Positions 48,898-60,256 of a DNA stretch of 64,000 nt are shown piece after piece. Below the pieces are notes generated by a model that did not search any database, was not told the origin of the DNA, and worked only from the letters and a program-made list of their open reading frames with translations. A program made the position numbers and the translations under genes. The first letter of the stretch is position 1. Each line of letters begins with the position of its first letter. Source of the stretch: Coprinopsis marcescibilis (lineage: Eukaryota > Basidiomycota > Agaricomycetes > Agaricales > Psathyrellaceae); contig ML210254.1 in the NCBI GenBank assembly GCA_004369085.1, forward strand, positions 1 to 64,000, read 5' to 3'.

Positions 48898-50773
48898 ACA
48901 CCAAAATGAGGTTGGATCTGTCGCGTTGAGTTGGGAAGTCGTTGAAGGACCGGTTTACGAGTCTGGGGAAAATATGTCTAGGGAAACCCGAGTATATACT
49001 TCGCTGTTGGGACCCTTTTGTTCTTGCATTCTGGAACACGCGATCTGATCATGAAAGCTCGGAGCGGACGTCCCAAGCCCAAAGCCCAACACATCGGCAT
49101 CCGATTAACAAAAGATGGCGTTCATGAAATCTAGATTTTGCCCACCCTTTCCGAGCGGCAACAGCTGTGCGATGTCGTAGTGTGCTGGGCGGTCTCGCGC
49201 TGGAAGTTTCCCGGGGAAGATGACAATTGTGTAAAGCGCAACTTTGACAAGATAAATGATGTTTGATGGGCCTTTTGTGTGCACTTGTATGTTTCCCTCC
49301 CTTCCATATGTAGGTCCGGGCGCACAATAAACGACCTGAAACAAACGATTCGCTCAATGACGTTAGAGCGCTCAGAAGATCATTAGCCTGCAGAGGTACA
49401 CCCGTGACTCCGGTCTTCAAATACGCATAATAAAAATGATTTGAGAAATGCCTTAAAGGATAAAGAGCACATAGTCACACACCGGGGGTACCGATAGTAC
49501 ACTGCACAAGGCCTCAGTTCTTCGTACCGAGCCCAGGCAGCCCCACTATACGCCGGTCCACAAGAGGCAAGCTGAAGGGAAACGATGGCTTGGATAGTCA
49601 AAGGAGTCAGATCCGATGTCAAAATGAGGTGGTTATAGGTACGTGTACCTATGGAAGCCCATCATTCGCGTCACTGTCAGGAATGTCAATGACTCACCGA
49701 GCGACCGTATGTACCGGGATGATAGTAGAAAGGGCATGACCCGAAGGCATCCATGAGGTCATGACCTGAAGACATCCATGAGGTCTACTTGGATTATGGG
49801 ACTACGCCTACGATGAGCCGCAAGCTCCCGGTCGGGCATACTCGCGAACGGCAAGGCAAGGCAGGCACAGAGATGTTGGGCTGTTAGAGTTTGGCCGTAC
49901 ATCTGTCTGTGTCAGTCCAGATCAGCATATAGACCCAATGTGGACCAGAACTACTGCCACTCAAACACTCGTTTTGCCAGGGGCGGGTCCGTGGGGCAAC
50001 CAGTATGATCAACACTTCCTCCCCCGCGGAGACGGCCATCGCGGTTGGTGAGCGCAAAAATAGGAATCATTGACTGCCATTTCTCGCGAAGTGTTGGGGC
50101 ATCCAGCATTTTGGATCGTGTATGAAGCGCTTTGAGTGGAATTTGGGATTTGTTTGACAGAAGGCTGTTGGTCTGCTTAATCATGGGTATTGATGGTCGT
50201 AATTGTTCAGGGCAGGCATTACACGCCATGCCCAAGAACCTCAAGGCTCAGGCCTTAGGGGTGCCTGACCTCAGGGCTCGGGCAGTGGGTCATATTGCGA
50301 GAAACATCATCGAGGACATGGACGTCGGAATGGTTAGACTTCAAAGATCTCACTTGACATATGTTTGCAACGTTTTGGTGCTCCGCAACTCATAACCCTA
50401 ATTTCGGACTCGTACATAGAAACTGAGATAAAATATGTAAACTGGGTCCGCAAGCCACTCCATGTGACCTTTTTAGCAAGTGTCGTCCTCAAACAGACGC
50501 ACATCACAACCCGACAGATGAACGACCCCTGCTCGCGTAGAACACTCAGGGACACCTAAACTCGGCCCAGCGGTGGATGCTCCACTTCAACTTGACATAC
50601 CTTTATTTACCGTACACCTTGAACCCTATGTTGAGATAAAGAGCTCGCTCAGCGATTTCATCTACACAGCGAAAGCAACAATAACGCATGAGCCCATGGT
50701 ATATAGCGGTATTCGTTTAACTACGCAGGAGCTGGCTCCACGTCTCCCATTGTCCCAATGCTACTAATAAGGC
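48898..50773. other. 1.9-kb intergenic region
   Basis: No gene supported. Short ORFs on both strands (for example minus 49,049-49,420, minus 49,951-50,244, plus 50,132-50,395) have no family content. A 25-base tandem repeat lies at 49,735-49,784. Confidence 0.4.
49735..49784. repeat. 25-bp tandem repeat, two copies
   Basis: Two adjacent copies of a CATGACC..GAAG.CATCCATGAGGT unit, differing at two or three positions. Confidence 0.8.
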
Positions 50774-52574
50774 CTACGAACTTGATGGAATGGTTTGACT
50801 TAGAAGATATTGCTGCCCAGACGCGTATGCGGGTGGTGGAAAGTCTGGAACAATCGTGGCCCGAGTCGGTATCTCGGGATCCTTCCTGATAGATGACGTA
50901 TCTCGCTGATGGTAGTGACTTATACTTAGTTCAGCACTTTGCAATACGAGGGCTGACTCACCTCCGATGAAGGACTTGGACCTCTGGAAACGTACATATC
51001 GCTTTCAAGGTCACTGGATGAGCTTGCAGCCTCGGGGATGACCTGGTAAGGCGTTATGGTTGGGCTTGGGGCTATCTTGGTCGTAGTTGGGCTGCCAAAA
51101 TCCTTAGCCTCTTCCGATATCTTTGACCTCGTAGAAGAGAAATGCAGGAGTCTTCTCTTGTAGAGGATGAAGAGGATAAGATGGAGGGACAAAGATAACG
51201 CAGCAATAGCAGACATAGCCACAACGCCAGCGATAATGGCTGTCTGGTTGATTAAATATGGCTCTGAGCAGAATCTAGTCGGTCTGGGGAATTGGTGTTA
51301 GTACTAGCTTTTCGAAAGAAGGGAGCATGTGCAGCAACCTACCGTATACCCGAGCCTTCAACGGAAGAAAAACTAATCGCAATCGGCTTTGAGGTGAGAA
51401 TCTGCGCAGTGACACTAGAGTTTGACACGAACCTCCCACCCAGCGAAGGGGTTGTATAAATTTCTGCATAGTCTATCGCAAGCGTATGTTGTTGACCAGA
51501 TCTTCCTGCCTGAATCCCCTGAAGCACTTGCATAAACGAAATAACATGATTCCCCGGGCCTAGGTTTCCAACGTAATACAATAGCTGCTGAGGGCGGTAG
51601 AAGTCCTTCAGAGCGCTGAAGGTCCGATTGATAGCCTGACCGTCTACAGAGACGGTGTAGGAAAAGGTGCAGTTAGGCCCAGCCGGGCCGTAAACGGCAA
51701 TTGCGTCGCCTGGTTGTTAAGCGCCGAGTAAGCTTCTGCACACGCCAGATCGCACAGGAATGATGGGAGCAACGGACCCTGCATGCGAGTGATGAACACG
51801 GAATTTCTCGTACAAGCAAATGAAATGGCTCTGACGTACTTGAAACGAAAGGGAAGCAGAAGCTCCATCTACTGTTGTTGCACTGTTCGTGAACCAACGA
51901 TTAGGGTGACTGGGGTGGAACGGTTGGATGCACGTACTGTCCAGTGGCCCCTGAAAAGGTTCCAGCCAATACGGGTCTGTCCGTCCAGGCATCAGGTGGG
52001 TCATACACCCAAGCTGGATGAGAGTCTTGAACTGTGTTCACAATTAACGGCTCGTCATCCAACCCTATGTTCGCCTCCCAGGAGACCTGTTTTCTTCAGC
52101 TGAGGGCCAACAGAAAGGACCAAGAAATGAGAGAACTCACGTAGTCGATATCTCGGTATGTATTTTCCGAGTTTCGAAGCTGAACCGTATGGAAGCCTCG
52201 TGGAAGCGATAGCGAAAATAAAGTTGCGTTGAACTGATCAGGCCCGCTGGGCAGTCCACTCTCAGGCGGGAACTCTGTTCCATCGACTGTGACTTGAAAA
52301 AGTCCGTGGTTTCCCCTCTTTGCGCCATAAATTCCAAAGCCGCTGCCGTAGAACTCAAAGGAGAAAGCGCAGTCCTGTCTGTTGGTCACCATAAAACTGC
52401 TTTGAGAATACCTGTATAGGACCTTTAGTGAAACGTGTTTGACCGACTCGCATAGACCGACCTAGTCACTTACAGCTGAGTGAAGTCATCGGACAGTGAC
52501 CTTCCTGCTACCCATTCCCCAGTGTACGTGAGGAATGGTGCTGTGTCCTCAAATATCGCGGTATATGATGGCAT
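50774..52574 (-). CDS. Two-domain beta-sandwich single-pass membrane protein
   Basis: Third family member, on the opposite strand. It starts MPSYTAIFEDTAPFL. Exon 1 is 52474-52574 (101 bases, same length as the first exon at 35,896), exon 2 is 52141-52411, exon 3 starts at 52086. Domain 1 has FYGSGFGIYGAKRGNHG; domain 2 has DAIAVYGPAGP and NLGPGNHVISF. A hydrophobic segment (SAIAALSLSLHLILFIL) is followed by YKRR. An intron after PSSE leads to the last exon, which ends PPPAYASGQQYLLSQ..SSS. The splice before the second domain is ambiguous: a donor after CAAGTAC and an acceptor at AACCAG gives an open frame, while the stronger donor one codon earlier does not. Function unknown. Confidence 0.78.
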
Positions 52575-53399
52575 ATTATTGGCGAAAGCTGTCCACGACC
52601 AATGCGTCCTCTATATATGCAAGGCAACCCGGGGGCGGGAGTAGTAACTGTACCAAGCCGGCTACCACCGTCTTTCACCTTTGACATGTCACGATCCATA
52701 GATACCGTCGCACAATTTACTTTTAAGGTGAAGAACCCAGAACGAAAGATCAAGAACATTGTATTGAACGGAAACCCCTTTCCGAATAAGTACCTTTGAG
52801 GCCTGGGGTCGCGTCGACCTTTGATTGACGGTGGGACTCCGACCATATTAAGATGAGCTCAATCAATGGTATAAAGCCCTCATACACCATGGCAATGCAA
52901 CGGTAGTCTCCGTAGCAACTGGCACACTCTTGCTCTGGCACGCATTGTCGAAGTTGGGCGCTAATTCGAGCACGTCGCTTGCACATCCGCGACGCCGGCC
53001 GCCGTATTTTCCACCAACATGCATTACATCGATGCTCAAAAATTCAGGTATTTCACCCACTGATACATGTTACACACATCGATACCAGGCGTATTCGCGT
53101 TCGCGTTCCTTGCCCTTGAGGCATTGGTGCCTCGTGTTATGAGACAAAGAGCTTCGGGAGCAAGCGTCAGCTGGGCGAAAATCGTTCTCGTCAGAAGGCC
53201 ACACCACTCAAAGCGCGGAAACATCGCCATCCAAGAGACTGCACAAAGGAAATATATCAGCCAACGGGTATAAATACGAGTCACGAATCCCGATGTTCTT
53301 TCAGCTGCCTGTCAGTTCCGCCTTTCCTATAGCCTTGATTACTTGGACTCCACGCATCGTCGTCCCCTTTCTTCCAACGCATCCTAGTTATCATTCAGA
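52575..53399. other. Intergenic region with divergent promoters
   Basis: Between divergent starts of the membrane protein (minus) and the orphan at 53,400 (plus). A TATAAATA box lies at 53,269-53,276. No gene seen. Confidence 0.45.
53269..53276 (+). promoter_or_regulatory. TATA box for orphan at 53,400
   Basis: TATAAATA about 130 bases upstream of the ATG. Confidence 0.45.
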
Positions 53400-54218
53400 A
53401 TGCCTGCCGTTCGTGCTCTTCGGAAACGTAGCATCGTGAAGCTTCATGCCTATGCTGCCATACCTAACTGCGACGCGACTGAGGCAGTTCAGGGGCACGG
53501 ACGTCGTCGCAACATGTTCCCCATGACCCCCAGTATAGCAGAGTCCATACTTGACATGCAGAGAAAAGCAGACCAGGGCAGAACTTTCCAGCATGAAGAC
53601 ACCAAACCCATGCACCCCCAACTCGATTTCGACAACTTCCATGAGCTCATTCCCCAACTCTCATTCGCCTATTCTCAAGGGGCCTACACCCCCAGGTCTA
53701 CCTATAGCCTCGAGTTCCTACCAGGGATGAATCGGTTTACGCACTTCGTAAAGGTTGTTGCGGCCACTAAACATCGAAAAGCGGGTGATATTGCGATCGA
53801 GGTAGATCAAACAACACAGGCACACAGCCTATTTCTATCGGTCCACATCAGGCACAGTCGGAAGCGTAGGACCCGGTCTGGACGGCATGTGCGGATACTT
53901 CCTAGAAACCACACCATCCTGACCCACCAGCAACTCATCGCAGCCCGCCAATTCATTTCCATGGCCTTGCCATATCCCGAACGCTTAGAATCGGGGTCGC
54001 ATGCTTTGGTTACGGCACCCAAGGCGGACGGAACCATTGCTGACATTATGTCGATTGTCGTTTGCTATTTGAGTTGTGCTTCGAGTATGCCTGTTGCTGA
54101 GGTATCAAACGAGGTCGATGAAGACATGCAGCTGAGGGATCATGGCTGGAGGAGCGCGATTGGGGAGGATGGCATTGATATTGTGAAGCAATGTGTTGAA
54201 GGCGAGTGGGTGGGGTGA
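53400..54218 (+). CDS. Single-exon orphan, possible inactive phosphatase-like fold
   Basis: 272-residue single-exon ORF. The C-terminal part, with LVTAPKADGTIADIMSIVVC and a following helix, recalls the phosphate-loop region of dual-specificity phosphatase-like proteins in Agaricomycetes, but the HCxxGxxR signature is not present. If it is of that fold it should be inactive. This comparison is from memory and weak. A TATA box and long ORF support a real gene. Confidence 0.6.
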   Translation: MPAVRALRKRSIVKLHAYAAIPNCDATEAVQGHGRRRNMFPMTPSIAESILDMQRKADQGRTFQHEDTKPMHPQLDFDNFHELIPQLSFAYSQGAYTPRSTYSLEFLPGMNRFTHFVKVVAATKHRKAGDIAIEVDQTTQAHSLFLSVHIRHSRKRRTRSGRHVRILPRNHTILTHQQLIAARQFISMALPYPERLESGSHALVTAPKADGTIADIMSIVVCYLSCASSMPVAEVSNEVDEDMQLRDHGWRSAIGEDGIDIVKQCVEGEWVG

Positions 54219-54357
54219 CATGGGTCCCTGGTAAAAGATTTTTACGTGTGCGTCTTGAAAGTTTAGTTAAAAAGAAATATGAAACTACTACGTTCGCATT
54301 CCGATTGATGTAGTCGTACCTTTAATGCCTATGTATACCCAGTCCCATGCTGCAATC

Positions 54358-54728
54358 TTAATGACTCGCGACTGGAAGTCCGTCCAGGAATGACCCAGGT
54401 GTTTCAATCGGCTTGGAATCCTTGGTCGATGAGCGCCCTTCTTTAGACGACGACATATTGTAACCTGAGCTCTGGGTGGGCAGTACGGAAGGCGTCGGCG
54501 TCATACTAAAGTGACCAGACTTGTCTCGGGTATAGTTTCGCGACATGAATTCTGCGTCGATCTCCTTTTCACGGGGATCTGGTTTGGGACGATTTTTGAG
54601 CTGAGAGCCGTCATCAATGGGTCGAGGGCCACAACCTGAAGTTGGGTTAGGAGAATTCCTTGGGAATTATGAAAGAGATAGAACGTACAGCAGCATAAAT
54701 AGGCAATCGCTCGTCCGAGGTCGGTCAT
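54358..54728 (-). CDS. Small Cys-rich-start protein
   Basis: Model exons 54689-54728 and 54358-54635, 105 residues, starting MTDLGRAIAYLCCCGPRP. The LCCC cluster near the N-terminus could be palmitoylated (inference). The rest is polar and disordered, with EKEIDAEFMSRNY. A further upstream exon reaching an ATG at 54,935-54,937 is possible. Family not recognised. Confidence 0.5.
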
Positions 54729-55104
54729 CGCTGTATAACACGGAATCGAGGATGCCACCACTCTCTAACCACTTGTATTGTTGGTTATCGTTATCGCGAC
54801 TCGAATAACGACGGCGTCGAATGTAAAGCAATGGGCTGGTAGAATCTCCGCAGCCAACGCAGCCACCCTGCGTAAGTCTTACCAAACTCAACCAACGGCC
54901 CAAATTGGAAGCGCGGTGACGTCTGGGTTGAAGTCATAGCAGAATACGCCGTGTCTTGAATCTGTAACATTTATGCTCAGGACCCATCTAGATATTCGAT
55001 GGGTATTGGATGACAATGGAGGGTATTGACCAGGGTGTGATTAAGGCTCAGGTGAATGCAAAAGCGTTATATTTATGGTGCAAGTCGCTTAGTCACCACC
55101 ACTT
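54729..55104. other. Intergenic, possible 5' exon of the small minus-strand gene
   Basis: May hold one more exon (starting MTSTQTSPRFQFGP at about 54,937) of the gene at 54,358-54,728. Otherwise nothing seen. Confidence 0.3.
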
Positions 55105-55632
55105 TTGGACAGCGGCCAATTTGGGTCGAGAAAAAAATTGATATTTTTTGGGGATATTTTGGGTGCTGCAGGCACCCCAGCCCATTGTTTACAAGGTAAA
55201 ACGTGTTTTAAGCATGTAGATGGTATACATATTTTATTGAATTTATTTGATTTTGCATTCCTCACTATTTTCATGGCACCACATAAGGAAACATCCCACG
55301 GACGCAGCTGTTTTAGTCAAGCTGCAGAGCATGCTCGGCAGGGGAGAGCAGTCAAATGGATGAAAGATGCAGAAGAGCGGGCATTGGCAATTGAAATTGA
55401 AATTGAAATTGCAGGAAATATGCAGGAATGCACACAGTGTGACGGGATGCCAAAGGCACTTGCATCTGTGGGGGTTACCCTCATACGGAAATACGAAAAT
55501 CACGTCAAGAAGTGGAAGGAGGCATACATGCAAGGTTTGGATGCTTGGGCTGCACAGAAGTCAGTGTTAGAGACCAGTTCTCGCAAGTATGCATCGCATC
55601 GCAGAGTGTCCACATGGGAGATAGGGGTGTGA
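55105..55632 (+). CDS. AT-rich ORF of foreign appearance
   Basis: 175-residue ORF in sequence clearly richer in A and T than its neighbours, with a different codon bias. The better-looking part starts at MAPHKETSHGRSC (about 55,273), with acidic and basic helices, an EIEIEIEI run made by a repeated AATTGA hexamer (about 55,390-55,415) and a Cys pair in ECTQCDG. GGCCAATTTG occurs on both sides (about 55,116 and 55,686), in direct orientation. It could be the remains of a transposable element or a transferred gene. I do not recognise the protein. Confidence 0.4.
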   Translation: MDSGQFGSRKKLIFFGDILGAAGTPAHCLQGKTCFKHVDGIHILLNLFDFAFLTIFMAPHKETSHGRSCFSQAAEHARQGRAVKWMKDAEERALAIEIEIEIAGNMQECTQCDGMPKALASVGVTLIRKYENHVKKWKEAYMQGLDAWAAQKSVLETSSRKYASHRRVSTWEIGV

Positions 55633-56233
55633 TGCTTCCCGATTTGGCTTATCTATAGATTAGATTTATCCTTTTCAGGAAGGTGGCCAATTTGATTTTT
55701 TTGAAAAAATCTACTCCTTCAATTTTGAAGCTATCGAAATTCTGTCTAGCCAAAATTTTCGTCTCATGAATATGCGCATTTCCACTAGAGGAATAAGAAA
55801 GTGGGCTATTTCCCACGTTGCCATCACAGTTGTACAAAAGTAGCGGTGACTTAGTGACTTGCACCATACGCGATGCTGACGAAAGCTTGCCTCGGATGGC
55901 CGCATTGCGATTGTGAAAGGGAAGATAAGATAAGATGTACACACTAACCATCTCACGCACGGACCTACATACAAATTCATTATACATACGTCATCGGGGA
56001 TATCATCCGAGTTAATCGGACTGACGACAGTTGTACCCACCGCTATGCGCGCAGGGACTCTCGTAACCTTCCTTGCAGCCACATTATCATTATCTTTTCT
56101 TTACTCTTACTCTTTAACTTGGTGTGATCTGAGCGCATCAAGGCACAGGATACTCGCCTCAACCAGCAAGCTCCACTCCATCACTGACTTGACCAGTTTC
56201 ACCGGCATTTGGAAAATATTATCAGGGTCGATC
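55633..56233. other. Intergenic, AT-rich left part
   Basis: The first 150 bases share the AT-rich character of the preceding ORF. The rest is likely the promoter of the following gene, whose reading frame stays open upstream to 56,045. Confidence 0.4.
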
Positions 56234-56736
56234 ATGAGAAACTCGGACCCCCAACAAGCGGGATGTAACCCTGTTGACTGGGTAAAAACACGGGTCGAGG
56301 AACTCTACGGCGTCGCCGGCCAAGGAAGCTACGAAGGAGATATCGCAGCTCAAATCCAAGGGACCTTTTCTCCTGGTGCGCAAGTGATCATGAACCACGA
56401 GCCAGTTTCCTTGAGGAGATACACGGATGTGTTACAGTCGGAAAGGGCCGCCACGGTTAAAACGGACGTTCAGTGGATGGATGTAAATGAAGCTGATACC
56501 AATATGGGACAGCCGGAGGTATGTGGATTAAAACCCTTTTGGGAGTTCGCTTTTACTCAAACTCCATCTCGAAGGGCAGGATCGTGGCTGGTTCCTTCAA
56601 CGTTACCCGGACGATGAAGTTCAGAGTTCGAGTCTCTCCCGTGAAATTATCGCAACGAGTCTGGTTCAGCGCACGGTATGGTCAATTGGTAGATCACGTC
56701 CAGCAACGCCCTCATGTTCCTTCACAGATTGGTTGA
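56234..56736 (+). CDS. Small SnoaL-like (NTF2-fold) orphan protein
   Basis: Model exons 56234-56518 and 56575-56736, 148 residues. The pattern DWVKTRVEELYGVAG, then an FSPGAQVIMNHE strand, and GRIVAGSFNVTRTMKFRVR near the end matches a family common in Agaricomycete genomes and looks like a cone-shaped NTF2/SnoaL fold. An in-frame upstream ATG at 56,045 would add 63 residues, but the family usually begins a few residues before DWVKTRVE, so 56,234 is preferred. Function unknown. Confidence 0.72.
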
Positions 56737-57794
56737 AGACACACCAGAGAAGCTTGCGATCGAACAGCTGTTTCTAACTACCTCCAAGTAATCTGTGAGT
56801 TTCCACCCTGAAGGCTATGTATGCCTTTGGCTAGTCACGGCCTTTGAAACTCGTGCGGATACTAGTACTGTCTACATCGGTCATGTGCATCGACGAGCCA
56901 ATTAACGCATTTCTGCAGAGAATGCCAAATGATCCGTATATATGCGGGTCGCCCACATCCACACACACACAAGCCTGAAAACTCCATTTGTACTGACTCG
57001 ACAGAGCATGTAATCACCAGCGAATGCCAGAGAACGAGATGTCTCAGCAAACAGTTTTCTCCAGCATTCTGGAATCTCTGTAAATGCTCCGTACTATCAT
57101 CGCGCATTTCCATTAACTTAAGGAAGACGCAATTATCACCCTGCCGATGCGCTTAATTCTGGCTCAATTACGTTCTTTTGTGCGAAGTCCTCGAGGCCAG
57201 CGCATGGCATCAGCCATTGTTTCACCCTGACCCAATTCCCCACTCTACGCGCTCCGTCACTGCAGGGTCCAAAGAGCGCCCACTGTTGTATATGCAAGTT
57301 ACTGCCATGACCTAAGGTATGTATGTCATTGTAAGCTCCCTCAGACACCCTTGGAACCGTTGACCTGTAGGTTTTGAATATCCGGGCGGAAAGCAAATGC
57401 AAGTCAAATCAAGACGCGACAATGGGACGCTCGGTCACGACACTCACGATTGGAATCGGTAACACAGTAGCCTATTATCAATACTTTGAGCGCTCATCTC
57501 AGCCTTGAATTAGAACTAACGGTGCACCCGGAATCCCGAAAAAATAACGTCACAAGCATTCCGAAAGTCCCAGTTAAACCCACTGCAGAGTGTAAGCAAG
57601 CTCATGACACTTCCTATGCCGAGTATACCGGGTTGACCTGTGCCAGTTGATCAATCGCGACTTGTTGTCCCGAACAAGATCAGAAATGTGGGCGCGTTTT
57701 GGTTTTTGGTTCGGTATAAAGCTGCCATGTGAGAGAAGTTTCAATTATTCCCTCCTTTCTCTTGCTTATCCCTATCCTTCGTTGGGAGCACTGC
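56737..57794. other. Intergenic region, laccase promoter
   Basis: No gene seen. It ends with a TATA box at 57,715-57,720, 75 bases upstream of the laccase start. Confidence 0.45.
57715..57720 (+). promoter_or_regulatory. TATA box of the laccase gene
   Basis: TATAAA 75 bases upstream of the ATG at 57,795. Confidence 0.55.
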
Positions 57795-60256
57795 ATGTCT
57801 TTCCCAAAAGCGCTATTCGCGACTTGGGCAATTGCGTCTAGTTGGACGGCTGTAGTTGCAGATAACGTTGCTCACAGTTCGTCAACCTCAGACCAAGTCA
57901 GAATACTGGCAACCAACGGGACGCTGCACGTTTACAACAAATACATCTCGCCAGATGGGTTCAATCGTTCGTAGGTGGCCATTTCCAGAGTTTGGGTCAA
58001 CGACGTTAATTCGGCACCCGTTCTACCTGCCAAGTGCAATCGTGGTGAATGGCGTACATCCGTCTCCTTTGATCAAAGCAAAGCAGGTAATTGACTTGTT
58101 CATCAATCTTCCATGCCGTTTTCTGGTACCAAGCTCATCAAATTTGGATTGACAGGGAGGTACGTTCAGCTTGAACCTCGTAAACGAGATGAAGGACCCA
58201 ACGATGCTGAGGAGCACGAGCGTAGTACGTAGCATCGTCGTCCACCACCCAGACCCAGAGATGTGCTGATAAGGTCCTGTCGAGCTTAGCATTGGCACGG
58301 GCTCTTCCAGCATGGGGCGGCTTGGGCGGACGGTTCTGAGAGCATTACTCAGTGCCCCGTATCACCTGGGCGAGAGTTTCTCTACCACTTCCCAACGGGT
58401 TACCACCCAGGAACCTTTTGGTATCACTCACATTTCGGTGAGTGCCAATGACGCGCAGAACATTTGGCTGTTCACAAGTCTCACCTCTCGTCTGCTTCTT
58501 GCCTGTGAATATCTTAGGTACGCAGTACTGCGATGGTTTGAGAGGTCCTTTGGTGGTCTACGACGACAACGACCCATACAAAGACTGGTACGATGGTACG
58601 TTAAGTCTTCTCACAGAGGTGGACACCGCAACTAAGCTCGCCTGATTTTAACCCATAGTCGACGATGGTAAGTCGAAATACGATATGTAAATAACATAAC
58701 CAGCTCACTTACTCCGATCAGAACATACCATCATTACGCTCGTAGACTGGTACCACACCCCGGCACCTTCTATTGTGCCGCCAGCCTTCGCCGACTCGAC
58801 TTTAATTAACGGCAAGGGGCGAGCGCCCGGCGGTCCCAATACCGAACTTGCTGTTGTTAATGTCAAGCAGGGCAAGCGCTACCGCTTCCGACTCCTTTCC
58901 TTGGCTTGCGAATCCAACTTTCAGTTCTCAATTGACGGTCATAGGCTCAAGGTTATTGAAGCAGATGGACACTTGACTGAGCCACTTTATGTGGATAGAC
59001 TTCAAATATTTGCAGGCATGTTTCTCCTAGTTCTACTTCAATGTCAATGTTAACAATTTCTTAGGCCAGAGGTATTCCTTTATCCTCAAGGCTAATCAGC
59101 CAATTGGCAACTATTGGATTCGGGCTTTGCCAAACTTTGGAAACAATGGGTTGACGGAAGGGTTGACGGAAGGCTTCAAGGATGGGATCAATTCTGCAAT
59201 CCTTCGGTATGCGGCTGCGCCAGAGATTGAGCCGTTGGCGCTCCCAGTATCACCTTTCGTTGGGAAGCAGCTTCTCGAATCAGAGTTGCACGCGCTTCAC
59301 AGCGCTAAGTCTCCCGGCCTTGCCCATCCTGGAGGAGCCGACATCAATATCAGGCTTGACCTTGGGATTAACATGGAAGCTATGCCCCCGCATTACACCG
59401 TCAACAACGGGACCTTTGAGCCTCCCAGCGTTCCGATTCTTCTGCAAATCATGAGTGGCGCGAGGAATGCGGCAGACATCCTTCCAAAGGGCGGATTCAT
59501 TCCCCTCGAACGGAACAAGATTGTTGAGCTCACTGTCCCTGGAGGCGTGGTTGGTGGACCGGTACGTTACCCTACCGTTTTTAACAGCTGCATACTCATT
59601 GACATGCGTGTGCTCCCAGCATCCTTTCCATCTTCACGGGGTTTGTATGTTTCCATTGCGCCTGGACTCGAGTCTCATATATTTCTTTAGCATGCTTTCA
59701 GTGTCGTGAAGAGCGCGGGTAGCAGTACATACAACTTTGAGAACCCCGTCAGGCGCGACGTTGTTAACTCTGGTGAAGAAGGCGAGGAGACCGTCATTCG
59801 TTTCGTAACCGACAACCCAGGGCCTTGGATCTTCCATTGGTATGATTTAGGTATCCCTTGCCAAAGCCCACAAATTCACATAAATCTTCGTTCAGTCACG
59901 TTGAACTCCATCTTCGAATGTGTGTCACCAGCCGCCTCGATCTGTTATGCAATACTAATCTTGTGGGTTCTCTGTAGGGGCCTTGCCGTCGTTTTCGCAG
60001 AAGATATGGATAGCATTGCTCATCAAAATGCCTCTATTCCAGGTATGTACTATCCGGAAGGAATTTACCACAGGTGACTAAACATGGCATTTCGATGTAC
60101 ACAGCTCAATGGCACAACCTCTGCCCTATCTACAACTCACTTTCCCCGGAGGAGACTTTCGTCCAGCTCATCCCACCTCCCGCTGCGCCAGCCGAGCCTG
60201 CTCCGAGCTCTGTCGTCGAGCCCACTGCTGAGCCTTCGGCGACCGGCACACAGTAG
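57795..60256 (+). CDS. Laccase (multicopper oxidase), secreted
   Basis: Predicted 577 residues in 13 exons: 57795-57970, 58035-58086, 58156-58224, 58290-58437, 58518-58595, 58659-58667, 58722-59015, 59065-59561, 59620-59640, 59691-59839, 59896-59919, 59978-60042, 60105-60256; all phases agree. It oxidises phenols with reduction of oxygen to water. A signal peptide (about residues 1-22) is followed by all four copper motifs: HWHG (about 100), WYHSH (about 143), HPFHLHGHAF (about 442) and HCHVELH (about 497), with the T1 Cys in the last. The axial position falls on Leu in GLAVV, as in medium or high potential types. Exon 6 is only 9 bases, and intron 7 uses a GC donor. It is longer than the usual 500-530 residues because of an insert near 59,140-59,330 (with a repeated LTEG) and a Pro/Ala-rich tail. 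The start was chosen for the signal peptide. Confidence 0.93.
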
